Source: Clostridiales bacterium
GTDB lineage: Bacteria; Bacillota; Clostridia; Christensenellales; Borkfalkiaceae
DNA length: 64,000 nucleotides
Assembly (NCBI GenBank): GCA_015055945.1
Contig: SVHH01000003.1
Span: forward strand, 1-64,000
Direction: 5' to 3'
Both the position numbers and the translations under genes were made by a program. The notes below the pieces were generated by a model. That model saw only the letters and a program-made list of their open reading frames with translations. It did not search any database and had not been told where the DNA came from. Positions 37,381 through 46,593 of the stretch are shown one piece after another; position 1 is the first letter of the stretch, and the number at the start of each line of letters is the position of its first letter.

Positions 37381-38964
37381 ATGGCGTATCTTGCGTTATA
37401 TAGAAAATATCGCCCGACCACTTTTGATAATCTTATCGGTCAAGAGCATATTGTAACTACGCTTGTAAATCAAATAATCGGTGAAAAACTTGGGCACGCT
37501 TATCTTTTTACTGGTACTCGCGGCACTGGTAAGACTTCTGCTGCAAAAATTTTTGCAAAAGCAATTAACTGCTTAAACCCTGTAAACGGCTCGCCGTGCG
37601 GGGAATGTGATGTTTGCAAGGCGCTTGCCGACCCGTCGAATATTGACGTTATTGAAATTGACGCAGCATCTAATAACGGTGTAAATGAAATTAGAGAACT
37701 TCGTGAAAAAGTTCAATATCCGCCAGTTTCTTGTAGATATAAAGTTTATATCGTAGACGAAGTTCACATGCTTACTGGCGCAGCGTTTAACGCATTGTTA
37801 AAAACTTTGGAAGAACCGCCTAAACACGTTGTGTTTATTTTGGCAACGACAGAAGTTCATAAAATACCCGCAACAATTCTTTCTAGATGTATGCGCTTTG
37901 ATTTTAGGTTGATTTCTACTGAAAAAATTGCCGAGCTTATTTCTAAGATTTACGACGAGCAAGGCAAAGCTTATGAAAAAGAAGCGGTTTTTGCTATAGC
38001 AAAAGCAGGTGAAGGTAGTATTCGTGATGCTTTATCTATTGCGGATATTGCACTCTCTTACGGCAAGGGTAAACTTACCTATGATAACGTGATGGATATA
38101 CTCGGGTCGTCTAATAACGAGCTTTTAACCGAGTTTGTTAAAGACGTATTAAATTCCGATACTGGCGCTGTACTTCATACGATTGACGCTCTTGCTGGTT
38201 TAGGAAAGAGCATGGGCGTTCTAATTAAGGACGTAACTGCTATTGTGCGTGACCTATTAGTGGTTAAAACATGCAGTAATTCAAATGCGATTTTGGGTTT
38301 ACCTTCAGTTAAGTTCGACACGTATAAAATGATTGCTGATAGTACAAACGAACAAAGATTATTAAGGGTTTTAGAAATCTTTTCTGATGCGGAAAACACG
38401 CTTAAATACACAAATCACCCGCGCGTAATTTTTGAAACTGCTGCTGTTAAGGCTGCAAAACCCGATTCTGATTATAACTTTGATGCACTCATTTCTAGAA
38501 TAAATACTTTAGAAACTCAACTAAAAAAACTTGAAAATGAAGGTGTTAAAGTAATAGAAAAGGTTGTAGAAGTTAATAATGAAAAAACGACCGAAGTAAA
38601 TACTAATATAGAAGTCGAAAAATCTAAAAGACAAAGTATTCAATCGGTTGCAATCAACGAATTAAAGGGAAAACTTTTAACTAACCTTCGTAAAATCGGC
38701 AGTGAAATGCTTTGGAGTATCGTTCAAGGTGTAGATATGGAAGTAAATGGTAACGTTTTAACTTTAATTGCTGAAAAGACTTCCGATAAAGAATTGCTTG
38801 AAAAAATGTCAAGCAGAACAAAAATTGAAAATTCACTTGAAGAATTTTTACCTTTTGAACTTCAAATCAGCGTGTCAGATACTGAAAAACAACTTGACGC
38901 AGTAGATAAGGCTGCTGAAAGAGTAAAGAATATTTTTGGTGATGATATAGTTATTATTAAATAA
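37381..38964 (+). CDS. dnaX: DNA polymerase III gamma/tau subunit
   Basis: Clamp-loader ATPase. The 527-residue product starts AYLALYRKYRPTTFDNL, has Walker A GTRGTGKTS near 45-53, the zinc-binding cysteines C-x8-C-x2-C-x2-C near 64-79, the DEVHML Walker B near 126-131 and SRC sensor near 168. Domains IV-V (about 370-527) have a coiled-coil-prone stretch and a tau-like end. ATG at 37381 is fixed by AAGGAGAAATTT; an upstream TTG frame start is spurious. dnaX-ybaB-recR is a conserved operon. Confidence 0.96.
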   Translation: MAYLALYRKYRPTTFDNLIGQEHIVTTLVNQIIGEKLGHAYLFTGTRGTGKTSAAKIFAKAINCLNPVNGSPCGECDVCKALADPSNIDVIEIDAASNNGVNEIRELREKVQYPPVSCRYKVYIVDEVHMLTGAAFNALLKTLEEPPKHVVFILATTEVHKIPATILSRCMRFDFRLISTEKIAELISKIYDEQGKAYEKEAVFAIAKAGEGSIRDALSIADIALSYGKGKLTYDNVMDILGSSNNELLTEFVKDVLNSDTGAVLHTIDALAGLGKSMGVLIKDVTAIVRDLLVVKTCSNSNAILGLPSVKFDTYKMIADSTNEQRLLRVLEIFSDAENTLKYTNHPRVIFETAAVKAAKPDSDYNFDALISRINTLETQLKKLENEGVKVIEKVVEVNNEKTTEVNTNIEVEKSKRQSIQSVAINELKGKLLTNLRKIGSEMLWSIVQGVDMEVNGNVLTLIAEKTSDKELLEKMSSRTKIENSLEEFLPFELQISVSDTEKQLDAVDKAAERVKNIFGDDIVIIK

Positions 38965-38997
38965 AATTAAACATAGATTATTTTAAGGAGAACTAAT

Positions 38998-39330
38998 ATG
39001 GCATATAGAGGTGGCTACGGCGGTTTCGGTGGTGGAAACCAAATGCAAAATCTTTTTAAGCAAGCACAAAAAATGCAAGAAGAAATGCAAAAGGCTCAAG
39101 CAGAACTTGAAGAAATGGAAATTGAAGGCAGTGCAGGTGGTGGGCTTGTTAAGGTTATCGTTAACGGCAAAAAAGTTGTTAGAAACGTTACCATTAACCC
39201 CGATGCTGTTGATACGGAAGATATAACTATGCTTGAAGACCTTATTATTGCTGCGCTTAACGATGGTTATGCTAAAGCTGAAAAAGTTTTCAATGAAAAA
39301 ATGGGTGCTTTTAACGGTTTAGGTTTCTAA
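38998..39330 (+). CDS. ybaB: YbaB/EbfC nucleoid-associated protein
   Basis: 110-residue DNA-binding protein. A glycine-rich N-terminus (RGGYGGFGGGNQMQ) leads into a helix MQEEMQKAQAELEEMEIEGSAGGG-type, then the beta sheet VKVIVNGKKVVRNVTINPD and C-terminal helix. Usual position between dnaX and recR; AAGGAG ribosome site. Confidence 0.95.
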   Translation: MAYRGGYGGFGGGNQMQNLFKQAQKMQEEMQKAQAELEEMEIEGSAGGGLVKVIVNGKKVVRNVTINPDAVDTEDITMLEDLIIAALNDGYAKAEKVFNEKMGAFNGLGF

Positions 39331-39331
39331 T

Positions 39332-39925
39332 ATGAAAGTTTACATTGAACCTATAGGTAGGCTAATTAACGAGTTTTCAAAACTTCCTGGTGTTGGTACT
39401 AAAACTGCGCAAAGATTTGCTTACAAGGTTATAAATATGACACCAGATGAAGCCAAGGCTTTTTCTGATGCTATATTAAACGCTAAAAATAACGTGCGAT
39501 ATTGCAAGATTTGCGGTAATTTTTCTGAAGGTGACGTTTGCGACGTTTGTAAAAGCCGTTCAAACGATACGATTTGTGTTGTTAAAGAACCTAAAGACGT
39601 TATTGCTATTGAAAAGTTAAACGAGTATAACGGTGTTTATCACGTTTTACACGGAACAATTTCACCGCTTGATGGTATTGGACCTAACGACATAAATATT
39701 AAAGAACTGCTTGCGCGTATTTCTCAAGGCGGGGTAAATGAAGTTATTATGGCAACTAACCCTGACGTAGAAGGCGAAGCAACGGCTATGTATATTTCTA
39801 ATCTGTTAAAACCTTTAGGGATAAAAGTTTCACGTTTAGCGCACGGAATACCTATCGGTACGGATTTAGAGTACGCTGATGAAGTCAGTCTTGCGCGCGC
39901 GTTTATTGATCGTAAAACGCTTTAA
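39332..39925 (+). CDS. recR: Recombination mediator RecR
   Basis: 197-residue DNA repair protein that loads RecA with RecF/RecO. Helix-hairpin-helix LPGVGTKTAQRFA near 17-29, zinc finger C-x2-C-x6-C-x2-C near 55-68 and Toprim domain with VVKEPKDVIAIE near 76-87 and ATNPDVEGEATA near 134-145. Starts one base after the ybaB stop. Confidence 0.96.
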   Translation: MKVYIEPIGRLINEFSKLPGVGTKTAQRFAYKVINMTPDEAKAFSDAILNAKNNVRYCKICGNFSEGDVCDVCKSRSNDTICVVKEPKDVIAIEKLNEYNGVYHVLHGTISPLDGIGPNDINIKELLARISQGGVNEVIMATNPDVEGEATAMYISNLLKPLGIKVSRLAHGIPIGTDLEYADEVSLARAFIDRKTL

Positions 39926-39937
39926 TTTAGGTGAATT

Positions 39938-40897
39938 ATGAAAATTTCAGTATTAGGTTGTGGCAGATGGGGATCGTTTATCGGTTGGTACTTGGTCAAC
40001 ACTGGTCATAACGTTATTCAATGGGGTACGGAAGGGAATTATTCTTTTGACGTGCTCAAAAATACGGGTAGAAACGAATACGTTGAACTTGATAAGCGCA
40101 TCGATTTAACCCCAAATCTTGAATATGCAGTAAACAGTAGTGATATTATTATCATATCAATAAGCGCTCAGGGGCTTCGCTCTTTTATGAAAAGAGTTAC
40201 CGCATTTGACGTTTCTAATAAGAAATTTATTCTTTGTATGAAAGGTGTTGAAGCGGAAACGGGTAAAAGACTTTCAGAAGTTATGGTTGAGAGCGGAATT
40301 AGCGCTGACAACGTTGCCGTTTGGGTTGGACCTGGGCATATTCAAGCGTTTACTAAGGGTTATCCAAACTGTATGGTTATTGATTCAACTAATAAAGATT
40401 TAGTTAAGTTTTTAGCGGACAATTTACGCGGCGAACTTATTAGATTTTATTACGGAGATGATATTATCGGCAGTGAAATTGGTGCTGCTGCAAAGAACGT
40501 TATGGGTATTGCCGCTGGTATGCTTGACGGTTGCGGTTATACAACCTTAAAAGGTCCGCTTATGGCGCGTGGGGCGCGCGAAGTTGCAAGGCTTATTAAA
40601 GCGATGGGTGGTAATGAACTTTCCGCTTACGGGCTTTGCCATTTAGGTGATTACGAAACTACGCTGTTCTCTGAATATTCTAACAATAGAAGATTTGGCG
40701 AAAAGTACGTTAAAGGCGAACATTTTGAAAAGCTTGCTGAAGGCGTTAGCACGACTAAGGCGCTAAAAGCACTTGGTGAAAAGTATAACGTTGATTTACC
40801 TATTACAAACGCTGTATACGCAATTTTATACGATAAAAAAGAACCTATGAAAGTTTTACTTTCACTCTTTTCAAGAAGCATTAAAAAAGAATTTTAA
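39938..40897 (+). CDS. gpsA: Glycerol-3-phosphate dehydrogenase (NAD(P)+)
   Basis: Makes sn-glycerol 3-phosphate for phospholipids. 319 residues with the dinucleotide motif LGCGRWGSF near 5-13, CMKGVEAETG near 104-113, VWVGPGH near 129-135 with the catalytic lysine in AAKNVMGIAAGM near 188-199, and NRRFGEKYVKGE near 246-257. Slightly short for the family. The gene is more often beside der/plsY; here it follows recR. Confidence 0.9.
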   Translation: MKISVLGCGRWGSFIGWYLVNTGHNVIQWGTEGNYSFDVLKNTGRNEYVELDKRIDLTPNLEYAVNSSDIIIISISAQGLRSFMKRVTAFDVSNKKFILCMKGVEAETGKRLSEVMVESGISADNVAVWVGPGHIQAFTKGYPNCMVIDSTNKDLVKFLADNLRGELIRFYYGDDIIGSEIGAAAKNVMGIAAGMLDGCGYTTLKGPLMARGAREVARLIKAMGGNELSAYGLCHLGDYETTLFSEYSNNRRFGEKYVKGEHFEKLAEGVSTTKALKALGEKYNVDLPITNAVYAILYDKKEPMKVLLSLFSRSIKKEF

Positions 40898-40903
40898 CAA
40901 TAT

Positions 40904-40932
40904 AAAAAGACCGCTTTTTAAGCGGTCTTTTT
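40904..40932. terminator. Bidirectional terminator between gpsA and the WYL gene
   Basis: AAAAAGACCGCTT / AAGCGGTCTTTTT, 13-bp perfect arms with a 3-nt loop. Confidence 0.9.
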
Positions 40933-40934
40933 CG

Positions 40935-41861
40935 TTAATTATAGTTTGCTAAAATATCTTTTGCACATTTTTTTACTGCTTCTTTTACTGATTTTGGTGA
41001 TAACACTTTCAATCCGTTACCGTAACTCATAATTTTGGTTATAAGACCATTATCAAAGGGAAGTTTAACAAAAGCGTAATATTTACCGTTAAGCATTGAA
41101 ACGTTTTCTATACCAAGCCACTCTTCAACGTCCGATAAACATTGTTTATCGATTTCAAAAGAAATTTCCACGGTTTCTTGGCTATTGTGCCAAAAGTTTA
41201 AGGGAAGTTCCATTTGAGATAAATCACGTCTAATAAACGTTTCGTTTAGCGCGTTTGCTTGTTCAATTCTTCCCGTTTTGAAAAACCTAAACTCTTCGCG
41301 CAAATGGCAGTATGCAAAGACGTACCACAAGCCTTGTTTGAAAACGATAACGTGCGGCTCGATAATTCTATCAGTAACTTCGCCGTTTCTATCGTGGTAT
41401 TTAATTTGTAATTTTTTGCATTCTTCAATACTCTTTTGGATGACGATTAACTTGCTTTTATAACCGACCGTATCGCCCCAAGGACCAGCGTCAATGATTA
41501 AGTTGCCGCCTTTTACGTCAAAGCCCGAATATTCGTTTTTAACGGTTGATTTAAGTTTATTTATAACGTTTGACAGTTCTTTATTCGGAACACTGTCAGT
41601 AATAGCAGAAAGGGCGCTGATGGTTTGTTCAAACTCTTTTACGGTCATAAATGTTGAAGAAAATTTGTATGTATCCACGATTGAAAAACCGCCTTGATTT
41701 CCGCGAATAGTATATATAGGTACGCCCGCCATTTCAAGCGCGCTTATGTAACGGTGAATACTTCTAACACTAACTTCATATTTTTGTGCAAGGTAGTTGG
41801 CTTTAACGCATTTTTTCGACATAAGTTCGAAAAGAATTCTAAGCATAATTTCAAATTTCAT
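40935..41861 (-). CDS. WYL-domain transcriptional regulator
   Basis: 308-residue regulator: N-terminal helix-turn-helix (about 1-60, CVKANYLAQKYEVSVRSIHRYISAL) of the HTH_11/DeoR-like type followed by a WYL domain (about 130-205; GLWYVFAYCHLREEFRFFKTGRI) and a WCX C-terminal domain. Such proteins respond to small molecules or nucleic-acid ligands. ATG at 41861 chosen because AAGGAGAAA precedes it; eight extra codons upstream lack a ribosome site. It is divergent from the small gene at 41995 and probably controls the shared 133-bp gap. Confidence 0.88.
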   Translation of the reverse strand: MKFEIMLRILFELMSKKCVKANYLAQKYEVSVRSIHRYISALEMAGVPIYTIRGNQGGFSIVDTYKFSSTFMTVKEFEQTISALSAITDSVPNKELSNVINKLKSTVKNEYSGFDVKGGNLIIDAGPWGDTVGYKSKLIVIQKSIEECKKLQIKYHDRNGEVTDRIIEPHVIVFKQGLWYVFAYCHLREEFRFFKTGRIEQANALNETFIRRDLSQMELPLNFWHNSQETVEISFEIDKQCLSDVEEWLGIENVSMLNGKYYAFVKLPFDNGLITKIMSYGNGLKVLSPKSVKEAVKKCAKDILANYN

Positions 41862-41885
41862 AATTATTTTTCTCCTTATATACAT

Positions 41886-41914
41886 ATTTTAATTTATAGA
41901 AGAAAAAAAGTCAA
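41886..41914 (-). promoter_or_regulatory. Sigma-A promoter of the WYL regulator
   Basis: On the minus strand TTGACT (41909-41914), 17-bp spacer, TAAAAT (41886-41891). Confidence 0.7.
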
Positions 41915-41994
41915 TTATTTGAAAAAAATTCTATTAATATGACATACGTGTGGCACAATTAATTAGTATTATTAGGATGTAATAAGGAGAAATT

Positions 41995-42201
41995 ATGTTT
42001 GAATTTATTTTTAATACATTTTTTAGTAAAGTAAAGAAAGAAGATAAGGTTCAAGAAAATCAGCAAATAAAGTTTGATAGAAGAAGATTTAATGAGCAAA
42101 GTGAAAAGACTTGTTTGGCTAAATATTTTGTTAATTGTAAAGGATTGAACGTTTTAGAGCGCGAAAGGAATAAAACGCTTACTTTGCAGCATCACAAATA
42201 A
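41995..42201 (+). CDS. Small protein of unknown function, divergent from the WYL regulator
   Basis: 68 codons preceded by AAGGAGAAATT, the same strong ribosome site used throughout this genome. The product is hydrophobic-aromatic at the start (FEFIFNTFF), then highly basic and charged (KVKKEDK...DRRRF). No family recognised. Its 3' end overlaps the convergent murG end by 23 bases, which makes a truncated remnant possible. It may be the direct target of the adjacent WYL regulator. Confidence 0.5.
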   Translation: MFEFIFNTFFSKVKKEDKVQENQQIKFDRRRFNEQSEKTCLAKYFVNCKGLNVLERERNKTLTLQHHK

Positions 42202-43231
42202 TTTTTATTATTTTTTCATTTGCACCCGCAAAATTTTGTTTAGATAAATTTCTTATAATGTTTAGCCTATTTGAATATACGGAATTAATTGCAAATGTGA
42301 TAGAATCTTTAGTTAATACATTTTGATTTAATACGTAAGCAAAACCTAATTTTTGAAAATACTCAGCATTAATTATTTGATCCCCGCGCGAAGCCGCTTT
42401 GGGTAACGGGATTAGTATGCTTGGTATTTTTAGCGCCATCAATTCAAAAAGCGTGTTTGCTCCTGCACGTGATATACATACAGACGCTAAATTTAAGGCA
42501 AACTCCATTTTTTCGAGATACTCTACTTGGTAATAACCTTGTGGAGTATTTTCTTTTCCAAGGTTGCCTTTTCCGCATATGTGAATAACGTCGTACCTAG
42601 GAAGTAAGTTGGGGAGAGCGGCCCTAAAAACGCTGTTTATAGCGCGTGCGCCTTGGCTACCACCAGTAAGTAAGATTATAGGTTTTTTACCGCTAAAACC
42701 GAAATATTTAAGTGCAATTTCTTTATTGATATTAAATAATGATTCTCTTATGGGTGAGCCAACATATTCGCCTTTTTTCAATTCTTTTGCGGTTTCAGGA
42801 AAGGATGTTAAAACTTTTTTTGAATACTTTGAACATATTTTATTTGCTAAACCAATAGTATAATCGCTTTCGTGTGAAATGACTGGAATTTTTCTTTTTG
42901 CTGCTGCAATAACAACGGGTACGGAAACATAACCGCCTTTTGAAAAAACAACGTCTGGTTTGATTTTATCAATAATTTTGCCCGCTTTAATTATGCCTTG
43001 TAAAACTTTTGCGGGTGTTGAAATGTTTTTTAGTAAGTTAGCACGGTCAAATTTTGCGCAAGGTATTTCATAAAACTTAACTTTTTCTTTTTCTATAATA
43101 TTTTTTTCAATTCCGTTCTTGCTACCGATATAAATAATATCGTTAAAATGATTTTTTAGTTGTGGTAAAAGGGCAACGTTAGGTATGCAGTGGCCAGCCG
43201 TTCCACCGCCCGTCAATATAATTTTACTCAT
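42179..43231 (-). CDS. murG: UDP-GlcNAc:lipid I N-acetylglucosaminyltransferase MurG
   Basis: Membrane-associated GT-B glycosyltransferase making lipid II from lipid I. 350 residues with GGGTAGHCIPNVAL near 8-21, SKGGYVSVPVVIAA near 97-110, SHESDYTIGLANK near 118-130, GGSQGARAIN near 188-197, the donor-site SRAGANTLFELMALKIPSILIP near 259-280. It stands alone here, away from a division cluster. Confidence 0.95.
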   Translation of the reverse strand: MSKIILTGGGTAGHCIPNVALLPQLKNHFNDIIYIGSKNGIEKNIIEKEKVKFYEIPCAKFDRANLLKNISTPAKVLQGIIKAGKIIDKIKPDVVFSKGGYVSVPVVIAAAKRKIPVISHESDYTIGLANKICSKYSKKVLTSFPETAKELKKGEYVGSPIRESLFNINKEIALKYFGFSGKKPIILLTGGSQGARAINSVFRAALPNLLPRYDVIHICGKGNLGKENTPQGYYQVEYLEKMEFALNLASVCISRAGANTLFELMALKIPSILIPLPKAASRGDQIINAEYFQKLGFAYVLNQNVLTKDSITFAINSVYSNRLNIIRNLSKQNFAGANEKIIKIICDAAK

Positions 43232-43270
43232 ACATTATATATATGCGTAAAAATAATTTTGGTTATACAA

Positions 43271-43302
43271 AAAAGAAAAGCGCGTTGGTTCCCAACGCGC
43301 TT
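43271..43302 (-). terminator. Terminator of the surface lipoprotein gene
   Basis: AAGCGCGTTGG / CCAACGCGCTT stem, 3-nt loop, with a T-rich run on the minus strand. Confidence 0.85.
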
Positions 43303-43321
43303 ATTAAGTTATTGTTAAAGA

Positions 43322-46300
43322 TTAGTCGTTTTTCTTTTCGTCTTCATTGCCGAAAACTTCAACGTCGCCGTATACGTAAGAATCTTTGTCTTCTTCAGTT
43401 TCGGTTTCTTCCGCATTATCTTCAGCGGCTTCTTCTACTTCTTCAGATTGTTCTTCGTATTCATCGTCTTCAATATCAATCTTCTTTGCCTTAGCAGGTT
43501 TTTGTTTTTTAGTTCTGCTAGTGATAGTGTAGTGTGATTTTGCATCACTTGCATTTGCTTTACGTCTTCTTAAGAAAGTCTTAACAGCAAGCATAACGAT
43601 TGCAATAACTAATACAGCGGCAAGAAGAATAGATGAGAAAGACATCCAGAAGGTTGCAGGATCAGTTTCTGCTGAGCAGTTGCCTGCTTCGGTAGTTTCT
43701 TCTTCGGGTTCGTTGTCATAGGGGTTAGTTTCAACGGGATCTAAGGTGTTGAATACTGCATAAACCATAGTTGAGTTTTTAGCCCAAATAATATTTTTCT
43801 TATATGCAACGTTTGCGCCAGTAGTAGTGGTGTCGTTGTTGAATTTTTGTTCGATGTCAGAGAGTTGGCGAGTATAGGTGAAGATTTCATCAATTGATTC
43901 ACCGTTTACAATCTTTTCGGTGTGAAGGGGATTGCCTGATACGGTAAATACGTCTTCATATCTTGCTGCTTCGGTAAATGCACCGTTAGTTGTGATAGTG
44001 ATGTCCTTAATGAATACGTAACCTTGAGAAGAAATGCTTTCATCTCTAGTGCCGTTCCAAACTTCTACACGCATATTCTTAACTGAAGCACCAGTAGCAA
44101 CGTAGAAGTCAACGGTAAGCCAACCGTTATTATCCATCATTCTTTCGTAAACGGATAATTGCATTTTGGTATCGTCAGTGTCGTGTTCTTCGCCGTCAGC
44201 ATCGGTAAAATTATTAAGCGTTGCAACGCCTTTGTCTTGGTTAGAAGTGTCTACAAGATAAACAGATGCTCTAGTGTCGTTGCCGCTAACTCTAAGGGTT
44301 ACTGATACGCGGGCAAATGAACTTGAAGAAATAGCATAAGATTCGCTAATAAAGCCGTAATTATCAGCCTTTGCGTTATAAATAACGAGCGGTTGAATGT
44401 TTTCTTCTTCAGTTGCATTTAATGCAGCTTTAAGTCCTGACATTTTTGAAGAATAGTTGTACTTGGTGTTAATCAAACCAGCATAACTACCATCGTTGTT
44501 GCCGTTTGTTCTATCATTAACGGCGGTTTTAAGATGTGTGCCTTCTTGAACGTAAATGTGGTCAGCAACGATGCCTTGGTAACCAGTGGCAACAGCGGGG
44601 TGGGTTACGATAGAACCTAAATCGCTGGGTGCAACTGAGAAAGCATAATGTTCGTGGCTGGTTTCTGCATTGTAATCTTCTTCCATACCAGCATATAAAG
44701 AAATGGTTGAAGATGAGTCGCTTGAGTATAAAGTAAGGTAATTATAGTCAGTTAAGTCGTTTAATTCTTTAGCGTCGTTTTCAGATGAGTGATAATCACC
44801 GTAAGCAACAAGGGGAGAAGAGATATAAACGTCGCCAGTTGCAAATTCATCTTTATAAGAAACGTTTGCAACATCAGCAGGTCCAACAATTACTTCAATT
44901 CTAAATGACCTTGCCACGTCGCCAGTGGTGGTGCTGTCGTTATCCTTTTCAAAATTATTCTTAAGAAGGAATGAAACGTGTTGCCATTCATCGCTAACTT
45001 CGGTAATAGTTGCGGCTTCTAAATGAGAAATATCTTTTTTACCGCTTAGCATATCGTAAACGTCAAAAGAAATATTAGTGCTACCTAATTTGCTTAATTG
45101 ATTTTTAACGTAGAAAGAAACTAAAGCGTATCCACTACATTCAACTTTTGCGAAACCATCGTATACGAGAGTTGCGCTAGAGTTTTTGATTGATACTTTA
45201 TTTACGGGTGCTTTTGAACCGTAGGGTGAATCGTTAGATGAACTTAAAACTTCGAATGAACTGTCGTTAAAACGTTTAGCGGTTGCACCAGTATTTGATT
45301 TGGTATAGTCATGCTTTAATGATGCACCAGATGACTTGAGATAGGTATCGTTAAGTTTAAGTGAGAACGCATAGGTAGTTCCTGATGCAATAATAGGTTC
45401 TCTTTCTTCTTGAGCGTAGGTGAAAGTGCTGGTGTGGCAAGATTTAGTTCCAGCAATGTAATCATCTTCAGAAATTTCTTCAAAACTTACGTTATCAAAG
45501 TAAGCAGTACCTTGAGTAAGACCACTGAGTTGATATCCAAGACCTAAAACGAGTTGGAACTTGGTTTCGAAAATTTGGTCAGCCTGTACGTAAATGGTGT
45601 ATTTGGTCCATTCGGTATCTTTGATGTTTTTAATAACGTACTCGGGTTGAGTTATTTCATTGAATACGGTAACAAGACGAATGTTTGCACCAAAATCTTG
45701 GTTTTTAGCAGTAAGGTTGGAAACTTTAACCCATGCGCTAAATTTGCCGTAAGTACCTTTCTTGAGGGAAACTTGACTTGAAGAAGTAATTTTTTGAGAA
45801 GTACCTAATCCAATATTTGCTGCAGAACGGTAGTTGTTTAACATATAAACCGCATTATCTTCAGCACCGTTGGGAATGCCAGGGTTAGCGAATTCTTTTG
45901 CGATATAGTTATTAACGATGTATTCTTTTACCGTTGCATCAGAAGGTTTGTAAGTAGAACTGCCGTCCTTGTTGTAGGCGGGGTCTTCTTTAATCATGTC
46001 GATAACTTCATCTTTCGTTACGCCGTTTTCATATAAAGCGTAAGATAGAAGCGCGTTATCAGTGTACATGTTATTTAAAAGTTCTTTCCATGCGTCGGTA
46101 GAAACGTCGATAACACCTGAATTTGCTGATGCTTGAATAATTTCATTACCACTATCCTTGCTTTTATTCCAACCAGTCGGGCTGGTTTTTGGGAAAGCGG
46201 AATATGATGAGTTTAAAGTGTCAAGCACGAAGTTGGGGTTGCTAATAGCCCCGTCATCTACTTCCGTGTGAGTGTAACTGGGAGTGGTAGAACTTGTCTT

Positions 46301-46414
46301 ATCGCTGTCTTCATTACATGCCACAGCGAATAAAGAAAAACACATCACCGCAACCAATAATAAAACTGTAATTAGTTTTGATTTGTTGTTCTTAAAAATA
46401 CCTAATCTTGCCAT
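43322..46414 (-). CDS. Large membrane-anchored surface lipoprotein with carbohydrate-binding-like domains
   Basis: 1030 residues. An N-terminal signal peptide ends in FAVAC (lipidated Cys about 33), followed by a Ser/Thr-rich linker. The long extracellular part has beta-sandwich (galactose-binding-like) segments, e.g. the region ending in GTAYFDNVSFEE near 305-316, the usual end of CBM4/9-type domains, and later similar stretches near 480-530 and 780-840. Near the C-terminus is a membrane span (about 925-955, SILLAAVLVIAIVMLAV) followed by a basic stop-transfer and an acidic, Glu/Asp-rich cytoplasmic tail of about 70 residues. Double anchoring (lipid plus TM) is odd. Substrate and role unknown. 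AAGGTG precedes the ATG. Confidence 0.78.
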   Translation of the reverse strand: MARLGIFKNNKSKLITVLLLVAVMCFSLFAVACNEDSDKTSSTTPSYTHTEVDDGAISNPNFVLDTLNSSYSAFPKTSPTGWNKSKDSGNEIIQASANSGVIDVSTDAWKELLNNMYTDNALLSYALYENGVTKDEVIDMIKEDPAYNKDGSSTYKPSDATVKEYIVNNYIAKEFANPGIPNGAEDNAVYMLNNYRSAANIGLGTSQKITSSSQVSLKKGTYGKFSAWVKVSNLTAKNQDFGANIRLVTVFNEITQPEYVIKNIKDTEWTKYTIYVQADQIFETKFQLVLGLGYQLSGLTQGTAYFDNVSFEEISEDDYIAGTKSCHTSTFTYAQEEREPIIASGTTYAFSLKLNDTYLKSSGASLKHDYTKSNTGATAKRFNDSSFEVLSSSNDSPYGSKAPVNKVSIKNSSATLVYDGFAKVECSGYALVSFYVKNQLSKLGSTNISFDVYDMLSGKKDISHLEAATITEVSDEWQHVSFLLKNNFEKDNDSTTTGDVARSFRIEVIVGPADVANVSYKDEFATGDVYISSPLVAYGDYHSSENDAKELNDLTDYNYLTLYSSDSSSTISLYAGMEEDYNAETSHEHYAFSVAPSDLGSIVTHPAVATGYQGIVADHIYVQEGTHLKTAVNDRTNGNNDGSYAGLINTKYNYSSKMSGLKAALNATEEENIQPLVIYNAKADNYGFISESYAISSSSFARVSVTLRVSGNDTRASVYLVDTSNQDKGVATLNNFTDADGEEHDTDDTKMQLSVYERMMDNNGWLTVDFYVATGASVKNMRVEVWNGTRDESISSQGYVFIKDITITTNGAFTEAARYEDVFTVSGNPLHTEKIVNGESIDEIFTYTRQLSDIEQKFNNDTTTTGANVAYKKNIIWAKNSTMVYAVFNTLDPVETNPYDNEPEEETTEAGNCSAETDPATFWMSFSSILLAAVLVIAIVMLAVKTFLRRRKANASDAKSHYTITSRTKKQKPAKAKKIDIEDDEYEEQSEEVEEAAEDNAEETETEEDKDSYVYGDVEVFGNEDEKKND

Positions 46415-46449
46415 AATTCACCTTTGCTGAAATTTTTAACTGATATTAC

Positions 46450-46476
46450 ACGTGCGTACGCGCGACGCGCGCAACA
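46450..46476 (-). other. CpG-rich leader segment of the lipoprotein gene
   Basis: In an otherwise AT-rich gap this 27-bp stretch is almost purely alternating G and C (core GCGCGCGTCGCGCG on the minus strand) and can fold into a small hairpin within the 5' leader, between the promoter and the ribosome site. Confidence 0.5.
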
Positions 46477-46489
46477 CAACGCATAAAAC

Positions 46490-46518
46490 ATTATAAAGCA
46501 TTTTAAATTAAAAATCAA
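46490..46518 (-). promoter_or_regulatory. Sigma-A promoter of the surface lipoprotein gene
   Basis: On the minus strand TTGATT (46513-46518), 17-bp spacer, TATAAT (46490-46495); predicted leader about 70 nt. Confidence 0.75.
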
Positions 46519-46560
46519 CCGTAGAGAGCCGTTTTGCTATTATTTTTATAAAAAAATTTG

Positions 46561-46589
46561 TTGATTTACTGAGTAATTGCTAATAATAA
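46561..46589 (+). promoter_or_regulatory. Possible promoter of the split TauE pair
   Basis: TTGATT (46561-46566), 17-bp spacer, TAATAA (46584-46589). The predicted start point coincides with the ATG at 46594, and no ribosome site is visible, so the first gene may be leaderless. Confidence 0.45.
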
Positions 46590-46593
46590 GCAT

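Noticed and set aside
43243..43494. Basic 83-codon frame opposite the lipoprotein C-terminus
   Set aside because: Antisense shadow of the acidic Glu/Asp-rich tail, which always gives a Leu/Arg/Ser-rich frame.
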